A DNA stretch of 64,000 nt. Source: Sorangium aterium (GTDB lineage Bacteria; Myxococcota_A; Polyangia; Polyangiales; Polyangiaceae). The DNA lies in NCBI RefSeq assembly GCF_028368935.1, contig NZ_JAQNDK010000007.1, forward strand, positions 1 through 64,000, given 5' to 3'. Below the pieces are notes generated by a model that was not told the DNA's origin, made no database searches, and worked only from the letters and a program-made list of their open reading frames with translations. Below are positions 16,134 through 25,783 of this stretch, in pieces. How positions within the stretch are numbered: the first letter of the stretch is position 1; each line of letters opens with the position of its first letter. Position numbers and translations under genes: made by a program.

Positions 16134-19126
16134 GCCAGGGGACGGCGGGCGCCGATCGACGTTCTTCGCCACGATCCGCGCCGGAGCGCGCAGCGAGCGC
16201 CGATCCCCGCCGTAGGCCGCCGAGCCCGAGGCGGAGGCTCCTCGCGCCGGAGGTCGTGCAGACCTCGGCGATGGATTGCGGGCCAGCCACGCTCAAGTGC
16301 GTGCTCGAGGGCTTCGGCGTCGGCGTGAGCTACGGGCGCCTGCGCGAGGCCTGCCAGACCGACGTCGACGGCACCTCCATCGACACCCTGGAGGACCTCG
16401 CGGAGCAGCTCGGGCTCGTGGCCCAGCAGATCCTCGTGCCGCCGGAGCACGTGCTCCTCGACGAGGCCCAGGCGCTGCCCGCCCTGGCGATCGTGCGGCA
16501 GTCGACCGGGCCGCTCCACATCGTCGTGATCTGGCGCCGGCACGGCGGCCTCGCGCAGATCATGGACCCGGGCACGGGGCGGCGCTGGGTCACGCGACGG
16601 CAGCTCGAAGCCGAGCTCTACCAGCACGAGCTGCCCCTGTCCGCGGCGGACTTCCGCGCGTGGGCCGCGAGCGACGGGTTCACGCGGCCGCTCGGGCGCC
16701 GGCTCGCGTGGCTGGGCGCAGGGAGGGGGCCGATCGAGGCGGCGCTGTCGGACCGGGACTGGCGAGCGATCGCCGCGCTCGACGCCGGCGCGCGCCTTGT
16801 CACGTCGCTCGTGCGCTCCGGCGGCCTCGGACGCGGACGCGAGGCCGCGCGCGTGCTGGGCGCGCTGCTCGATCGAGACGCCGGGGCCGCCCGGGAGGAG
16901 ATGATCCCGCCCGGCTTCTGGACGGCGCGCCCGGGGCCGGCCGGCCTGCGCGGGGAGGAGCAGGTCCTCACGCGCGGCGCCGTGCTCGTGCGGATCCGCG
17001 GGCGGAGACCGCTCAGCCTCGCCCACGCGCCGGCAGGCCGCGACGGCGCGCCGGGGGCCGGCGCCCCCGAGCCTCCGGCAAATGCCGAGGCGGGCGCTCC
17101 CGGCGAGGTGGCAGCGCGCGGCGAGGGGCGCCTCCCGCCCGACCTCGCAGCCGCCCTCGCGGAGCGCGAGATTCCGCCTGGGCGCGCGCTCCTCCGGATG
17201 ATCCGCGAGGATGGCCTGCTGACGCCCGCCGTGCTCGCCGGAGCGCTCCTGCTCAGCGTCGCGACGGTGGTGCTGGAGAGCCTCCTCTTCCGGGGCCTGC
17301 TCCAGATCTCGAACGATCTCGCGCTGTTCGAGCAGCGCCTCGCCGCCATCGTCGCCCTCGCGGCCTTCCTCGTGGTGGAGCTCGCCCTCGATCTCTCGCT
17401 GACCACGGGGATGATCCGGCTCGGGCGCCACCTCGAGGTCCGGCTGCGGATGGCGTTCCTCGCGAAGATCCCGCGCATCGGCGATCGCTACTTCCAGAGC
17501 CGCCCGGCCTCGGACATGGCGCAGCGCGGCCACAGCTTGCACGTGCTCCGCGGCCTGCCCGCGTTCGGCGGCCAGATCGCGCGCTCGGCGCTCGACCTCG
17601 CGGTCACCACGGCCGCGATCGTCTGGATCGATCCCGCGAGCGCGCGCCTCGCCGTGCCGGGCGCGGCGCTCGCGCTCGCGCTGCCGTTCGCGGGGAACCG
17701 CGTCCTCGTCGAGCGAGACCTGCGCGTCCGCACCCACGCCGGCGCGCTCACGGGCTTCTACCTCGACGCGCTCCTCGGCCTCGTGCCGATCCGGGCGCAC
17801 GCGGCGGAGCGGGCCGTGCGGCGCGAGCACGCGGGCCTGCTCGGGGAGTGGGCGCTCGCCGGCCGCGCGCTCCTCCGCGCAGCCCTCGCCGTCGACGGGG
17901 CGCAGGCGCTGATCGGCTTCGCGCTCGCCGCGTGGATCCTCGGCGATTTCCTCGCCCGCGGGGGCGCCCTCTCGCGGGCGCTCCTGCTCTTTTACTGGGC
18001 GCTCGCGCTGCCCGCGATCGGGCAGGCGCTCGCGAGCACGCTGCTCCAGTACCCGGGGCACCGCAACACGGCGCTGCGCTTGCTCGAGCCGCTCGGCGCG
18101 CCGGAGGAGCCGCGCGCCGGCGCCCAAGTGCGCGCGCCCGCCGCGGCGGCGCCGCTCGCGCAAGGGGGCGCCGGCGGCGCGGGCTGCGCGATCACCTTCG
18201 AGCGCGTGCGCATCCAGGCGGCAGGTCATGTGATCCTCGACGGGGTGGATCTGACGATCGCGGCGGGCAGCCACGTGGCGATCGTGGGGTCCTCGGGCGC
18301 GGGGAAGTCGAGCCTCGTCGGGGTCCTGCTCGGCTGGCACAGGGCGAGCGAGGGCAGGGTGCTCGTCGACGGCCGCCCCCTCGACGGCGAGCGGGTGCGC
18401 GCGCTGCGCGAGGAGACCGCGTGGGTCGACCCGGCGGTCCAGATCTGGAACCGATCGTTCCTCGACAACCTCCGCTACGGCGCGCCCGACGACGCGGCCG
18501 ACTTCGGCGCCGTCGTCGAGGAGGCCGAGCTGCGCGAGGTGCTGGAGCGGCTTCCGGAGGGGCAGAAGACCCTGCTCGGCGAGGGCGGAGGGCTCGTCTC
18601 CGGCGGCGAGGGGCAGCGGCTGCGCCTGGGCCGGGCGATGCTGCGGAGCGAGGCGCGGCTCGCGATCCTCGACGAGCCGTTCCGCGGCCTCGATCGGGAG
18701 CGCCGCCGGGCGCTGCTCGCCCGGGCGCGGCGGCGCTTCCGCCGCGCGACGCTCCTGTGCGTCACGCACGACGTCGGCGAGACGCGATCGTTCGAGCGGG
18801 TGCTCGTCGTGGACGGCGGGCGCGTCGTCGAGGACGGGGCGCCGGCCGAGCTCGCGGCGCGCCCCGGCTCGCGCTACCGCGCGCTGCTCGAGGCCGAGGC
18901 GGCCGTGCAGCGAGGGCTCTGGTCGAGCGGCGGGTGGCGCCGGCTGAGGGTCGCGCGCGGGCGCATCGCCGAGGCGGCGGGGGAGGACGCCGGAGCGGTA
19001 GGGGAGGAAGCCGGAGCGACGCGGGAGGGTGGCGGAGCGCCAGCGGAGGGCGGCGGAGCGCCAGCGGAGGGTGGCGGAGCGCCAGCGGAGGGTGGCGGAG
19101 CGCCAGCGGAGGGCCGGCGGAGGTGA
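16130..19126 (+). CDS. C39 peptidase-containing ABC transporter
   Basis: A 998-residue bacteriocin-type exporter. The N-terminal C39 protease has Gln44 and catalytic Cys50 in QTSAMDCGPATLKC, His130 in GPLHIVVIW and Asp146 in IMDPGTG. About 200 residues of linker follow, then a six-helix membrane domain (about residues 350-650), then the ATPase with Walker A GSSGAGKSS (720-728), signature SGGEGQRLRLGR and Walker B LAILDEPFRG. The protease would remove the precursor leader during export. The GTG at 16130 overlaps the HlyD stop. The C-terminus carries GGGAPAE repeats. The membrane domain is not closely similar to the next transporter, so the pair resembles two-ABC NHLM-type peptide exporters. 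Confidence 0.9.
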   Translation: MSQGTAGADRRSSPRSAPERAASADPRRRPPSPRRRLLAPEVVQTSAMDCGPATLKCVLEGFGVGVSYGRLREACQTDVDGTSIDTLEDLAEQLGLVAQQILVPPEHVLLDEAQALPALAIVRQSTGPLHIVVIWRRHGGLAQIMDPGTGRRWVTRRQLEAELYQHELPLSAADFRAWAASDGFTRPLGRRLAWLGAGRGPIEAALSDRDWRAIAALDAGARLVTSLVRSGGLGRGREAARVLGALLDRDAGAAREEMIPPGFWTARPGPAGLRGEEQVLTRGAVLVRIRGRRPLSLAHAPAGRDGAPGAGAPEPPANAEAGAPGEVAARGEGRLPPDLAAALAEREIPPGRALLRMIREDGLLTPAVLAGALLLSVATVVLESLLFRGLLQISNDLALFEQRLAAIVALAAFLVVELALDLSLTTGMIRLGRHLEVRLRMAFLAKIPRIGDRYFQSRPASDMAQRGHSLHVLRGLPAFGGQIARSALDLAVTTAAIVWIDPASARLAVPGAALALALPFAGNRVLVERDLRVRTHAGALTGFYLDALLGLVPIRAHAAERAVRREHAGLLGEWALAGRALLRAALAVDGAQALIGFALAAWILGDFLARGGALSRALLLFYWALALPAIGQALASTLLQYPGHRNTALRLLEPLGAPEEPRAGAQVRAPAAAAPLAQGGAGGAGCAITFERVRIQAAGHVILDGVDLTIAAGSHVAIVGSSGAGKSSLVGVLLGWHRASEGRVLVDGRPLDGERVRALREETAWVDPAVQIWNRSFLDNLRYGAPDDAADFGAVVEEAELREVLERLPEGQKTLLGEGGGLVSGGEGQRLRLGRAMLRSEARLAILDEPFRGLDRERRRALLARARRRFRRATLLCVTHDVGETRSFERVLVVDGGRVVEDGAPAELAARPGSRYRALLEAEAAVQRGLWSSGGWRRLRVARGRIAEAAGEDAGAVGEEAGATREGGGAPAEGGGAPAEGGGAPAEGGGAPAEGRRR
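19027..19110. repeat. 21-bp tandem repeat at the junction of the two ABC genes
   Basis: Four copies of a 21-bp unit encode GGGAPAE at the C-terminus of the first ABC protein. Just beyond, at about 19135-19210, a second repeat set encodes AQPGW[EG]ARP at the N-terminus of the next protein. Both tails are probably disordered, and the junction is a likely slippage site. Confidence 0.8.
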
Positions 19127-21416
19127 CCGCCGAGGCGCAACCTGGGTGGGAAGCCCGGCCGGACGGGGCGGAGGCGCAACCTGGGTGGGGGGCCAGGCCG
19201 CAACCCGGGTGGGGAGCGCGGCCGGATCAGGCGGTCGATCCGCTCGGCGCCCTCGAGTGGCCGGCGGAGCGCCTCGGCGACGCGCTCGAGGCGCTCGCGA
19301 CGCAGAGCGGCCTCGGCCCGCGCGCGGCCGCGGCGCCCGTCCCGACCGCCGGGCACCTCCGCAGCGCGGACGCGCTCGGGGCGTGGATCGATCAGGCCGC
19401 GGCGTACCTCGGCGTCGAGGCGGAGCCGATCGCGGCGCGCTACGACGAGATCGGCGAGGCGCTCCTCCGCGTCGCGCCCGCGCTCGTGTGGCTGCGCGAC
19501 GGCGAGACGCCCCGCTTCCTCGCCGTCGTGGGGCGCAGGGGGCGCGACCTCGCGGCGCTCCGCGCCGACCGCTCCACGGCGCGCGTCCCTGTCGAGGCGA
19601 TCGCCAGCCGCATCTGCCGCCCGATCGAGGCGCAGGTGCTCCCGGAGATCGAGCGCGTTCTCGCGCGCGCAGCCGTCCAGCCACGGCGGCGCGGGCGCGC
19701 ACGGCGGGCCCTGCTCGACGAGCGCCTCGGGCCCGTGATCGTCGACGGCATCTGGAGCCTGCGCCTGCCGCCGGGCGCGCCGCTCGGGCGGCAGGCCCTG
19801 GCCGCGCGGATCCCGCGCCGCCTCCTCGGCCTGCTCGCGGCCCACGCGGCGGCCTACACGCTCTGGATCCTGGTGTGGATGACCGTGGGGCGCAGCATCC
19901 TCGACGACCACCTCGACGAGGGGTGGCTCGTCGCCGGCGCGCTGCTGCTCGCGACGGTCGTGCCGCTGCGCCAGCTCATGGCGTGGCTGTCCGGCCTCGT
20001 CGCGATCGACGCGAGCGCGCTCGTCAAGCAGCGCCTGCTCTCGGGCGCGCTCGCGCTCGACGCCGAGGAGGTGCGCGGCGAGGGCGCGGGCCGCTTCCTC
20101 GGCCGCGTGATCGAGTCCGAGGCGATCGAGGGGCTCGCGATGGGCGGCGGCGTCGCGGCGGTCGCTTCGGCGTTCGAGCTCGCGGCGGCGGCGGCCGTGC
20201 TCGCCCAGGGCGCGGCGGGCCCGATCCACGCGCTGCTGCTCGCCGCCTGGGCGGTCCTGGTCCTCGCGCTCTGCGTGCGGTTCTACCGGCGGCGCGCGCG
20301 CTGGACCGCCGCGCGGCTCGCGATGACGCACGACCTCGTCGAGCGCCTGGTCGGCCACCGGACCCGCCTCGCCCAGGAGCGCCACGGCCGCTGGCACCAC
20401 GGCGAGGACGAGGCGCTCGCCCAGTACCTGCTGCGGTCGCGCGACATCGACAGGAGCCAGATCGAGATCGGCGCGCTGATGCCGCGCGGCTGGCTCATCG
20501 CGGGCATCGCCGGCCTCCTGCCGCCGTTCCTCGCGGGCACCGGCTCCGCCGGGGCGTACGCGGTGGCGCTGGGGGGCGTCCTGCTCGCGAGCCGCGCGCT
20601 CCAGGGCCTGTCGGGTGGCCTGTCGAGCCTCGCCAGCGCGGCGATCGCGTGGGAGCAGGTCTCCACGCTGTTCCAGGCGGCCGCCCGCGGCGGGCCGCCG
20701 CCGCCTCCGCTGCCCCCCGACGCGGGGCGATCGCCGGCCCTCGCGCGCGGGGAGGCGGAGGAGCGCGCCGGCGGCCCGGCCGCGCGGCGGACGCCGAGGC
20801 CCGCGCGGCGGTCCTCGAGGCGCACGAGCTGTCGTTCCGGCACAAGGGACGGGCGCGCCCCGCGGTCATCGACGTGTCGGTGCGGATCGCTGCGGGCGAC
20901 CGCATCCTGCTCGAGGGGCCCTCGGGCGGCGGGAAGTCGACGCTGAGCGCGCTGCTCTCGGGGCTGCGCGCGCCCGACGCGGGGCTGCTGCTGCTGAACG
21001 GGCTCGACCGCCACATGCTGGGCGCCGCCGCGTGGCGGCGCCGCGTGGCGGCGGCGCCGCAGTTCCACGAGAACCACGTCCTCGCCGGGACGTTCGCGTA
21101 CAACCTGCTGATGGGCAGGCGCTGGCCGCCGAGGCCCGACGACCTCGCGGAGGCCGAGGAGATCTGCCACGAGCTCGGCCTCGGCGAGCTGCTCGGCCGG
21201 ATGCCGGGAGGGCTGGAGCAGGTGGTGGGCGAGACGGGCTGGCAGCTCTCGCACGGCGAGCGGAGCCGGCTCTACATCGCGCGCGCGCTGCTGCAGGGCG
21301 CCGAGGTCGTCGTGCTCGACGAGAGCTTCGCGGCGCTCGATCCGGAGACGCTGGAGCGCGCGCTGCGCTGCGTGCTCCGGCGCGCGCGCACCCTCGTGGT
21401 CATCGCCCACCCGTAG
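19123..21416 (+). CDS. Second ABC transporter of exporter, apparent frameshift
   Basis: Membrane-plus-ATPase protein of about 765 residues if one frameshift is repaired. From the GTG at 19123 (GTGA overlap with the preceding stop) one frame gives an AQPGW repeat tail, a ~200-residue N-terminal domain and membrane helices (LLAAHAAAYTLWILVWMTVG, GWLVAGALLLATVVPLRQL, GLLPPFLAG) up to about 20790. The ATPase follows in another frame: VLEAHELSFRHKG, Walker A EGPSGGGKST, signature QLSHGERSRLY, Walker B VVVLDESFAALD, stop at 21416. One lost base in the Pro/Arg-rich linker near 20785 explains the break. There is no C39 domain. It could be a sequencing error, a recent inactivating deletion or, less likely, programmed frameshifting. 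The role would be peptide export with the preceding genes. Confidence 0.75.
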
Positions 21417-21762
21417 CCGCGGAGAGCGCGCTTCATCGCCTTCCATCGCACGGTCGTCAAGCCCACTCCATGGCCTCTCCCCATCTCGATGGGTCGACTC
21501 CTGTCTCGCTCCATCTCTTTCGTGTTCACGAACACATGCCCTGGGCGAGGAGGAAGCCCAAGGGCGCGCGCTTCAGAGCGAGCTCACGTCGCGCAATTTC
21601 GCCACACAGGCAGCGCTGACCTCGATGTCGGCTTGCTCCTGATCGCTCTCAGGCAACTCCGTAAGGCACGTTGCGCTCGACAGCTGAGCAGTGACAGCGG
21701 TAGCGTCGTCATGTGCATATCGGCGCTGGACGTCATCTGTGTTGAGCCTAGAATTCATTTCA
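21417..21762. other. Intergenic gap before treZ
   Basis: A 346-bp stretch without a convincing gene. It is less GC-rich than the surroundings, particularly near 21700-21760 just before treZ, and so probably holds that operon's promoter. No terminator hairpin for the exporter operon and no clear -35/-10 pair was identified. Confidence 0.4.
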
Positions 21763-23709
21763 ATGCTGGAGTTCAAGACGGAGAGGCGGTTGCCCATCGG
21801 CGCGGAAGTGCTCACCGGGAAAGGAGTCCACTTCCGTGTCTGGGCGCCGGGCCGGCGCAAGGTCGAGGTCGTCCTGGAGGCCGGGCCGGGGAGCGGCGGG
21901 GCCGCCCCGCTGCGGCCCGAGGAGGGCGGTTACTTCGCGGGGCTCGTCGCGTCCGCCGCGAGCGGCACCCGCTACCGGTTCCGGCTCGACGACGGCGAGG
22001 CGCTCTATCCCGATCCCGCCTCGCGGTCGCAGCCGGAGGGGCCGCACGGGCCCTCCGAGGTGATCGATCCCGGCGCGTTCTCATGGAGCGACGCGGCATT
22101 CCGGGGCGCGCCGCTGAAGGGGCAAGTCGTCTACGAGATGCACATCGGGACCTTCACCCGGGAGGGCACGTGGGAGTCCGCGGCCCGCGAGCTGCCCGAG
22201 CTCGCGCGGATCGGCGTCTCCCTGATCGAGCTGCTCCCCATCGCCGAGGTCCCCGGCCGCTTCAACTGGGGGTACGACGGCGTGAACCTCTTCGCGCCGA
22301 CGCGCCTCTATGGAAGCCCGGACGATCTCCGCCGCTTCGTGGACGCGGCGCACCGCGCCGGGATCGCGGTGATCCTCGATGTCGTCTACAACCACCTCGG
22401 CCCGGACGGCAACTACCTCGGCCAGTTCTCCGCGGACTACTTCACCGATCGTCACAAGACGGACTGGGGAGCGGCGATCAACTTCGACGGCCCGCGATCC
22501 GAGGCGGTGAGGGAATACTTCATCTCCAACGCCGGCTACTGGATCGACGAGTTCCACCTCGACGGGCTCCGGCTCGACGCGACGCAGAACATCTACGATG
22601 GCTCGAAGGACCACATCCTCGCCGCCATCGCGCGCCGCGTGCGGGAGGCGGCGAAGGGCAAGGAGACGTTCCTCGTGGCCGAGAACGAGTCCCAGGAAGA
22701 GTGGCTGATCCGCGCCGCCGAGCGGGGCGGCTACGGGCTCGACGCGATCTGGAACGACGATTTCCACCACAGCGCCAAGGTGGCGCTCACCGGCCATAAC
22801 GAGGCCTATTACAGCGATCACGAGGGTTCGCCCCAGGAGCTCCTCTCCGCCCTGAAGCACGGGTTCCTCTTCCAGGGGCAGCGCTACCACTGGCAGAGGC
22901 AGCGGCGAGGGACGCCGGCGCTCGGCGTGGATCCGGCCCGCTTCGTCCTCTTCCTGGAGAACCACGATCAGGTCGCCAACACCGCGCGAGGCGAGCGGCT
23001 CTGCCACATCGTGAGCCCGGGCAGGCTCCGGGCGATGTCGGCGGCCCTGCTCCTCGCCCCGGGGACACCCATGCTCTTTCAGGGGCAGGAGTTCGGGTCC
23101 TCGGCGCCGTTCCTCTTCTTCGCCGACCACAACCCCGAGCTCGCCCCGCTCGTGCGCAAGGGCAGGGCGGAGTTCCTCGAGCAGTTCCCGTCCTGCGCGG
23201 CGCCCGAGGTCCGCGCGCAGCTCGACGATCCGAGCGACCCGCGGACGTTCGAGCGCTGCAAGCTCGATTTCTCCGAGCGCGAGCGCAACGCCGCCATCTA
23301 CGCCCTCCACGAGGACCTCATCGCGCTCCGCCGGCGCGATCCGGTGATCCGGGCCCAGCGCCCGCGCGGCGTCGACGGGGCCGTCCTCTCGGCGCACGCC
23401 TTCCTCCTGCGCTACTTCGGCGACGACGGCGACGACCGGCTGCTCCTCGTCAACCTCGGGCGGGACATCCACCGAGGGTCGTTGCCGGAGCCGCTCTTCG
23501 CCCCGCCGCCGGGGCGCCGCTGGGAGACGTCGTGGTCCAGCGAGTCCCCCCGCTACGGGGGCCAAGGCAGCCCACCTGTCATCACCGAGGAGGGCGTCCA
23601 TATCCCGGGCGAGGCGGCGATCCTCCTCCACCCCGTGGTCGGGACGCCGGTGCCCGAGAAGACGAGCGCCAACCCGCGCCCGGAGGAGCCCAAGAAGCAT
23701 GTACGCTGA
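21763..23709 (+). CDS. treZ: Malto-oligosyltrehalose trehalohydrolase
   Basis: A 648-residue GH13 enzyme that releases trehalose from maltooligosyl-trehalose. The N-terminal early-set domain has GAEVLTGKGVHFRVWAPG; the TIM barrel has VVYEMHIGTFTREGTW, FNWGYDGVNLFAPTRLYG, VILDVVYNHLGPDGNYL, the nucleophile region DGLRLDATQNIYD, the acid/base region FLVAENESQEEW and LENHDQVANTARG. TreZ rather than GlgB is indicated by WGYDGVNLFAP with YGSPDD and the GPDGNYL motif. The ATG at 21763 is chosen because homology starts there; the longer frame adds unrelated residues. Its stop lies 8 bp inside the next start region (11-bp overlap with the debranching gene), so both are co-translated. treY, which makes the substrate, is not in the window. 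Confidence 0.93.
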   Translation: MLEFKTERRLPIGAEVLTGKGVHFRVWAPGRRKVEVVLEAGPGSGGAAPLRPEEGGYFAGLVASAASGTRYRFRLDDGEALYPDPASRSQPEGPHGPSEVIDPGAFSWSDAAFRGAPLKGQVVYEMHIGTFTREGTWESAARELPELARIGVSLIELLPIAEVPGRFNWGYDGVNLFAPTRLYGSPDDLRRFVDAAHRAGIAVILDVVYNHLGPDGNYLGQFSADYFTDRHKTDWGAAINFDGPRSEAVREYFISNAGYWIDEFHLDGLRLDATQNIYDGSKDHILAAIARRVREAAKGKETFLVAENESQEEWLIRAAERGGYGLDAIWNDDFHHSAKVALTGHNEAYYSDHEGSPQELLSALKHGFLFQGQRYHWQRQRRGTPALGVDPARFVLFLENHDQVANTARGERLCHIVSPGRLRAMSAALLLAPGTPMLFQGQEFGSSAPFLFFADHNPELAPLVRKGRAEFLEQFPSCAAPEVRAQLDDPSDPRTFERCKLDFSERERNAAIYALHEDLIALRRRDPVIRAQRPRGVDGAVLSAHAFLLRYFGDDGDDRLLLVNLGRDIHRGSLPEPLFAPPPGRRWETSWSSESPRYGGQGSPPVITEEGVHIPGEAAILLHPVVGTPVPEKTSANPRPEEPKKHVR

Positions 23710-25771
23710 CGAGATCTGCCGGAGGATGGTCTGGTCCCGGGGCGCCGCCCCCACCTCGCAGGACGACGCCGAGCGCGGCTCGGACCCGCTCACGCGGGAA
23801 TGGCTCGTCACGAACGGCCTCGGCGGTTACGCGTCGGGCACCGTCTCCGGCGCGGTGACCCGCCGCTTCCATGGACTGCTGATCTCCGCGCTGCCGGCCC
23901 CCCTCGGCCGCACCATGATGCTCAGCGATCTCTCCACCCGGATCTTCACCGCGGACGACAGGGTGTACCAGGTGGGCGGTCAGGAGCCCTGGCTCGACGA
24001 CGGCGGCGCGCAGGTCATCGATCTCGCCGAGTTCCGCCTCGAGGCCGGGCTCCCCGTCTGGCGCTACGAGGGCGCGGGGATGGCGATCGAGCGGCGCCTC
24101 CTCATGCCCCACGCGCAGAACACGGTCCATGTCACGTACACGCTCGTCGAGGGGACGGGGCCGGTGCGGATCGAGCTCCAGCCGTGGGTGAATTTCCGGC
24201 CGCACGAGGGCGCGCTCGATCGGCCGGTGGCGGGCCCCTATGCGCTCACCGTGGTCGAGGATCGCTACGAGCTCGCGTCGCCGAGCGACCTGCCGCCGCT
24301 CCGGCTGAAGGTCCAGGGCGCTCGGGCCGAGTTCAGGATCGAGAGCGCCCGGCTGCGCAACGTGCGCTACCGGATCGAGCAGAGCCGCGGATACGACGCC
24401 GTGGGCGAGTTCTACAGCCCTGGCCGCTTCAGCCTGGAGCTCCCGGTCTCCGGCAGCGTGACCCTGATCGCGTCGACGGAGGCCTGGGAGACGCTCAACG
24501 CCCTCTCCACGGACGAGGTGCAGCGCGCGGAGCACAAGCGCCGGACACGGCTCCTGCTCGCGGCGGCGCCCCAGGTCCGCACCGGGCCGGCGGCGGAGCT
24601 CGTCCTCGGCGCCGATCAGTTCCTCATCAGCCCCGCCGGCCGCGTCGAGGACGCCGCCCGCGCCCGGGCCGCCGGGGACGAGGTGCGCACCGTCATCGCG
24701 GGCTATCACTGGTTCACCGACTGGGGCCGGGACACCATGATCAGCCTGGAGGGGCTGACGCTCGTCACCGGGCGCCACACCGAGGCGGGCTACATCCTGC
24801 GCACGTTCGCCCATTACGTGAAGGATGGGCTCATCCCCAACATGTTCCCGGAGGGCAAGAACGACGGGCTCTACCACACCGCCGACGCCACCCTCTGGTT
24901 CTTCCACGCGCTCGATCGCTACCTGGCGACCACCGAGGATCGCGAGACGCTCCGGCTCATCCTCCCCACGCTGATCGACATCGTCGAGCACCACACCCGC
25001 GGGACGCGCTTCGGGATCCGCGCCGACCCGCAGGACGGCCTGATCCGCCAGGGGGAAGAGGGGTATCAGCTGACCTGGATGGACGCGAAGGTCGGCGATT
25101 ACGTCGTCACGCCACGCCGGGGGAAGGCCGTGGAGATCAACGCGCTCTGGTACAACGCCCTGCGCCTCATCGAGCGCTGGGCGCGCGAGTCCGACGGCGA
25201 CGGCGCAGCGAAGCGCTACGGCGTGGCCGCCGAGCAGGTCAAGGCCTCCTTCAACCGGCGCTTCTGGTCCGAGAAGCACGGCTATCTATATGACGTGATC
25301 GACGGCGAGCAGGGCGTCGACGACGCCTTCCGGCCAAACCAGCTCCTCGCGATCTCTCTGCCTCACCCCGTCCTCGACCCTGCGCGCTGGAAGGGGATCG
25401 TCGATCAGGTGAAGGAGCGGCTCTGGACGCCCGTGGGCCTCAGGTCGCTCGCGCCGGGGCACCCGGACTACAAACCGAAGTACTTCGGCGACCTCCGCGC
25501 CCGGGACATGGCCTATCACCAGGGGACCGTGTGGGGGTGGCTCATGGGCCCGTTCATCGACGCCTGGCTGAAGGTGTATCCCACCGATCTCGCCGGGGCG
25601 CGGCGCCTGCTCGAGGGCTTCGCGCCGCACCTCGACGAGGCCTGCGCCGGCTCGATCAGCGAGATCTTCGACGCCGAGCCGCCGTTCACGCCCCGCGGGT
25701 GCGTCGCCCAGGCGTGGAGCGTGGCCGAGGTGCTGCGCGCCTATGCCCGGACGGCCCCCTCGGGGGGCTGA
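23699..25771 (+). CDS. Glycogen debranching enzyme (amylo-alpha-1,6-glucosidase)
   Basis: A 690-residue archaeal/bacterial-type debranching enzyme (GDE_N + GDE_C, GH133-like). The N-terminal domain begins REWLVTNGLGGYASGTVSGA, then RRFHGLLISA, typical of the family. The (alpha/alpha)6 catalytic domain has YHWFTDWGRDTMISLEGL with the proposed catalytic Asp, NMFPEGKNDGLYHTADATLW, LTWMDAK and the C-terminal ARDMAYHQGTVWGWLMGPF. It hydrolyses alpha-1,6 branch stubs of glycogen, giving linear malto-oligosaccharides that TreY/TreZ could convert to trehalose, in keeping with the 11-bp overlap with treZ. The protein is full length and no signal peptide is seen, so it is cytoplasmic. It is convergent with the P450 gene, 12 bp apart. 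Confidence 0.92.
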   Translation: MYADEICRRMVWSRGAAPTSQDDAERGSDPLTREWLVTNGLGGYASGTVSGAVTRRFHGLLISALPAPLGRTMMLSDLSTRIFTADDRVYQVGGQEPWLDDGGAQVIDLAEFRLEAGLPVWRYEGAGMAIERRLLMPHAQNTVHVTYTLVEGTGPVRIELQPWVNFRPHEGALDRPVAGPYALTVVEDRYELASPSDLPPLRLKVQGARAEFRIESARLRNVRYRIEQSRGYDAVGEFYSPGRFSLELPVSGSVTLIASTEAWETLNALSTDEVQRAEHKRRTRLLLAAAPQVRTGPAAELVLGADQFLISPAGRVEDAARARAAGDEVRTVIAGYHWFTDWGRDTMISLEGLTLVTGRHTEAGYILRTFAHYVKDGLIPNMFPEGKNDGLYHTADATLWFFHALDRYLATTEDRETLRLILPTLIDIVEHHTRGTRFGIRADPQDGLIRQGEEGYQLTWMDAKVGDYVVTPRRGKAVEINALWYNALRLIERWARESDGDGAAKRYGVAAEQVKASFNRRFWSEKHGYLYDVIDGEQGVDDAFRPNQLLAISLPHPVLDPARWKGIVDQVKERLWTPVGLRSLAPGHPDYKPKYFGDLRARDMAYHQGTVWGWLMGPFIDAWLKVYPTDLAGARRLLEGFAPHLDEACAGSISEIFDAEPPFTPRGCVAQAWSVAEVLRAYARTAPSGG

Positions 25772-25783
25772 GCGCTCGCCCGC

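Noticed and set aside
15143-19702. Minus-strand 1519-codon frame
   Set aside because: Arg/Ala-rich antisense of the HlyD and C39-ABC genes, which carry clear motifs on the plus strand.
16276-20946. Single 1556-residue plus-strand frame spanning both ABC genes
   Set aside because: Only its part after 19123 is genuine (membrane half of ABC2). The earlier part is an out-of-frame shadow of the C39 transporter.
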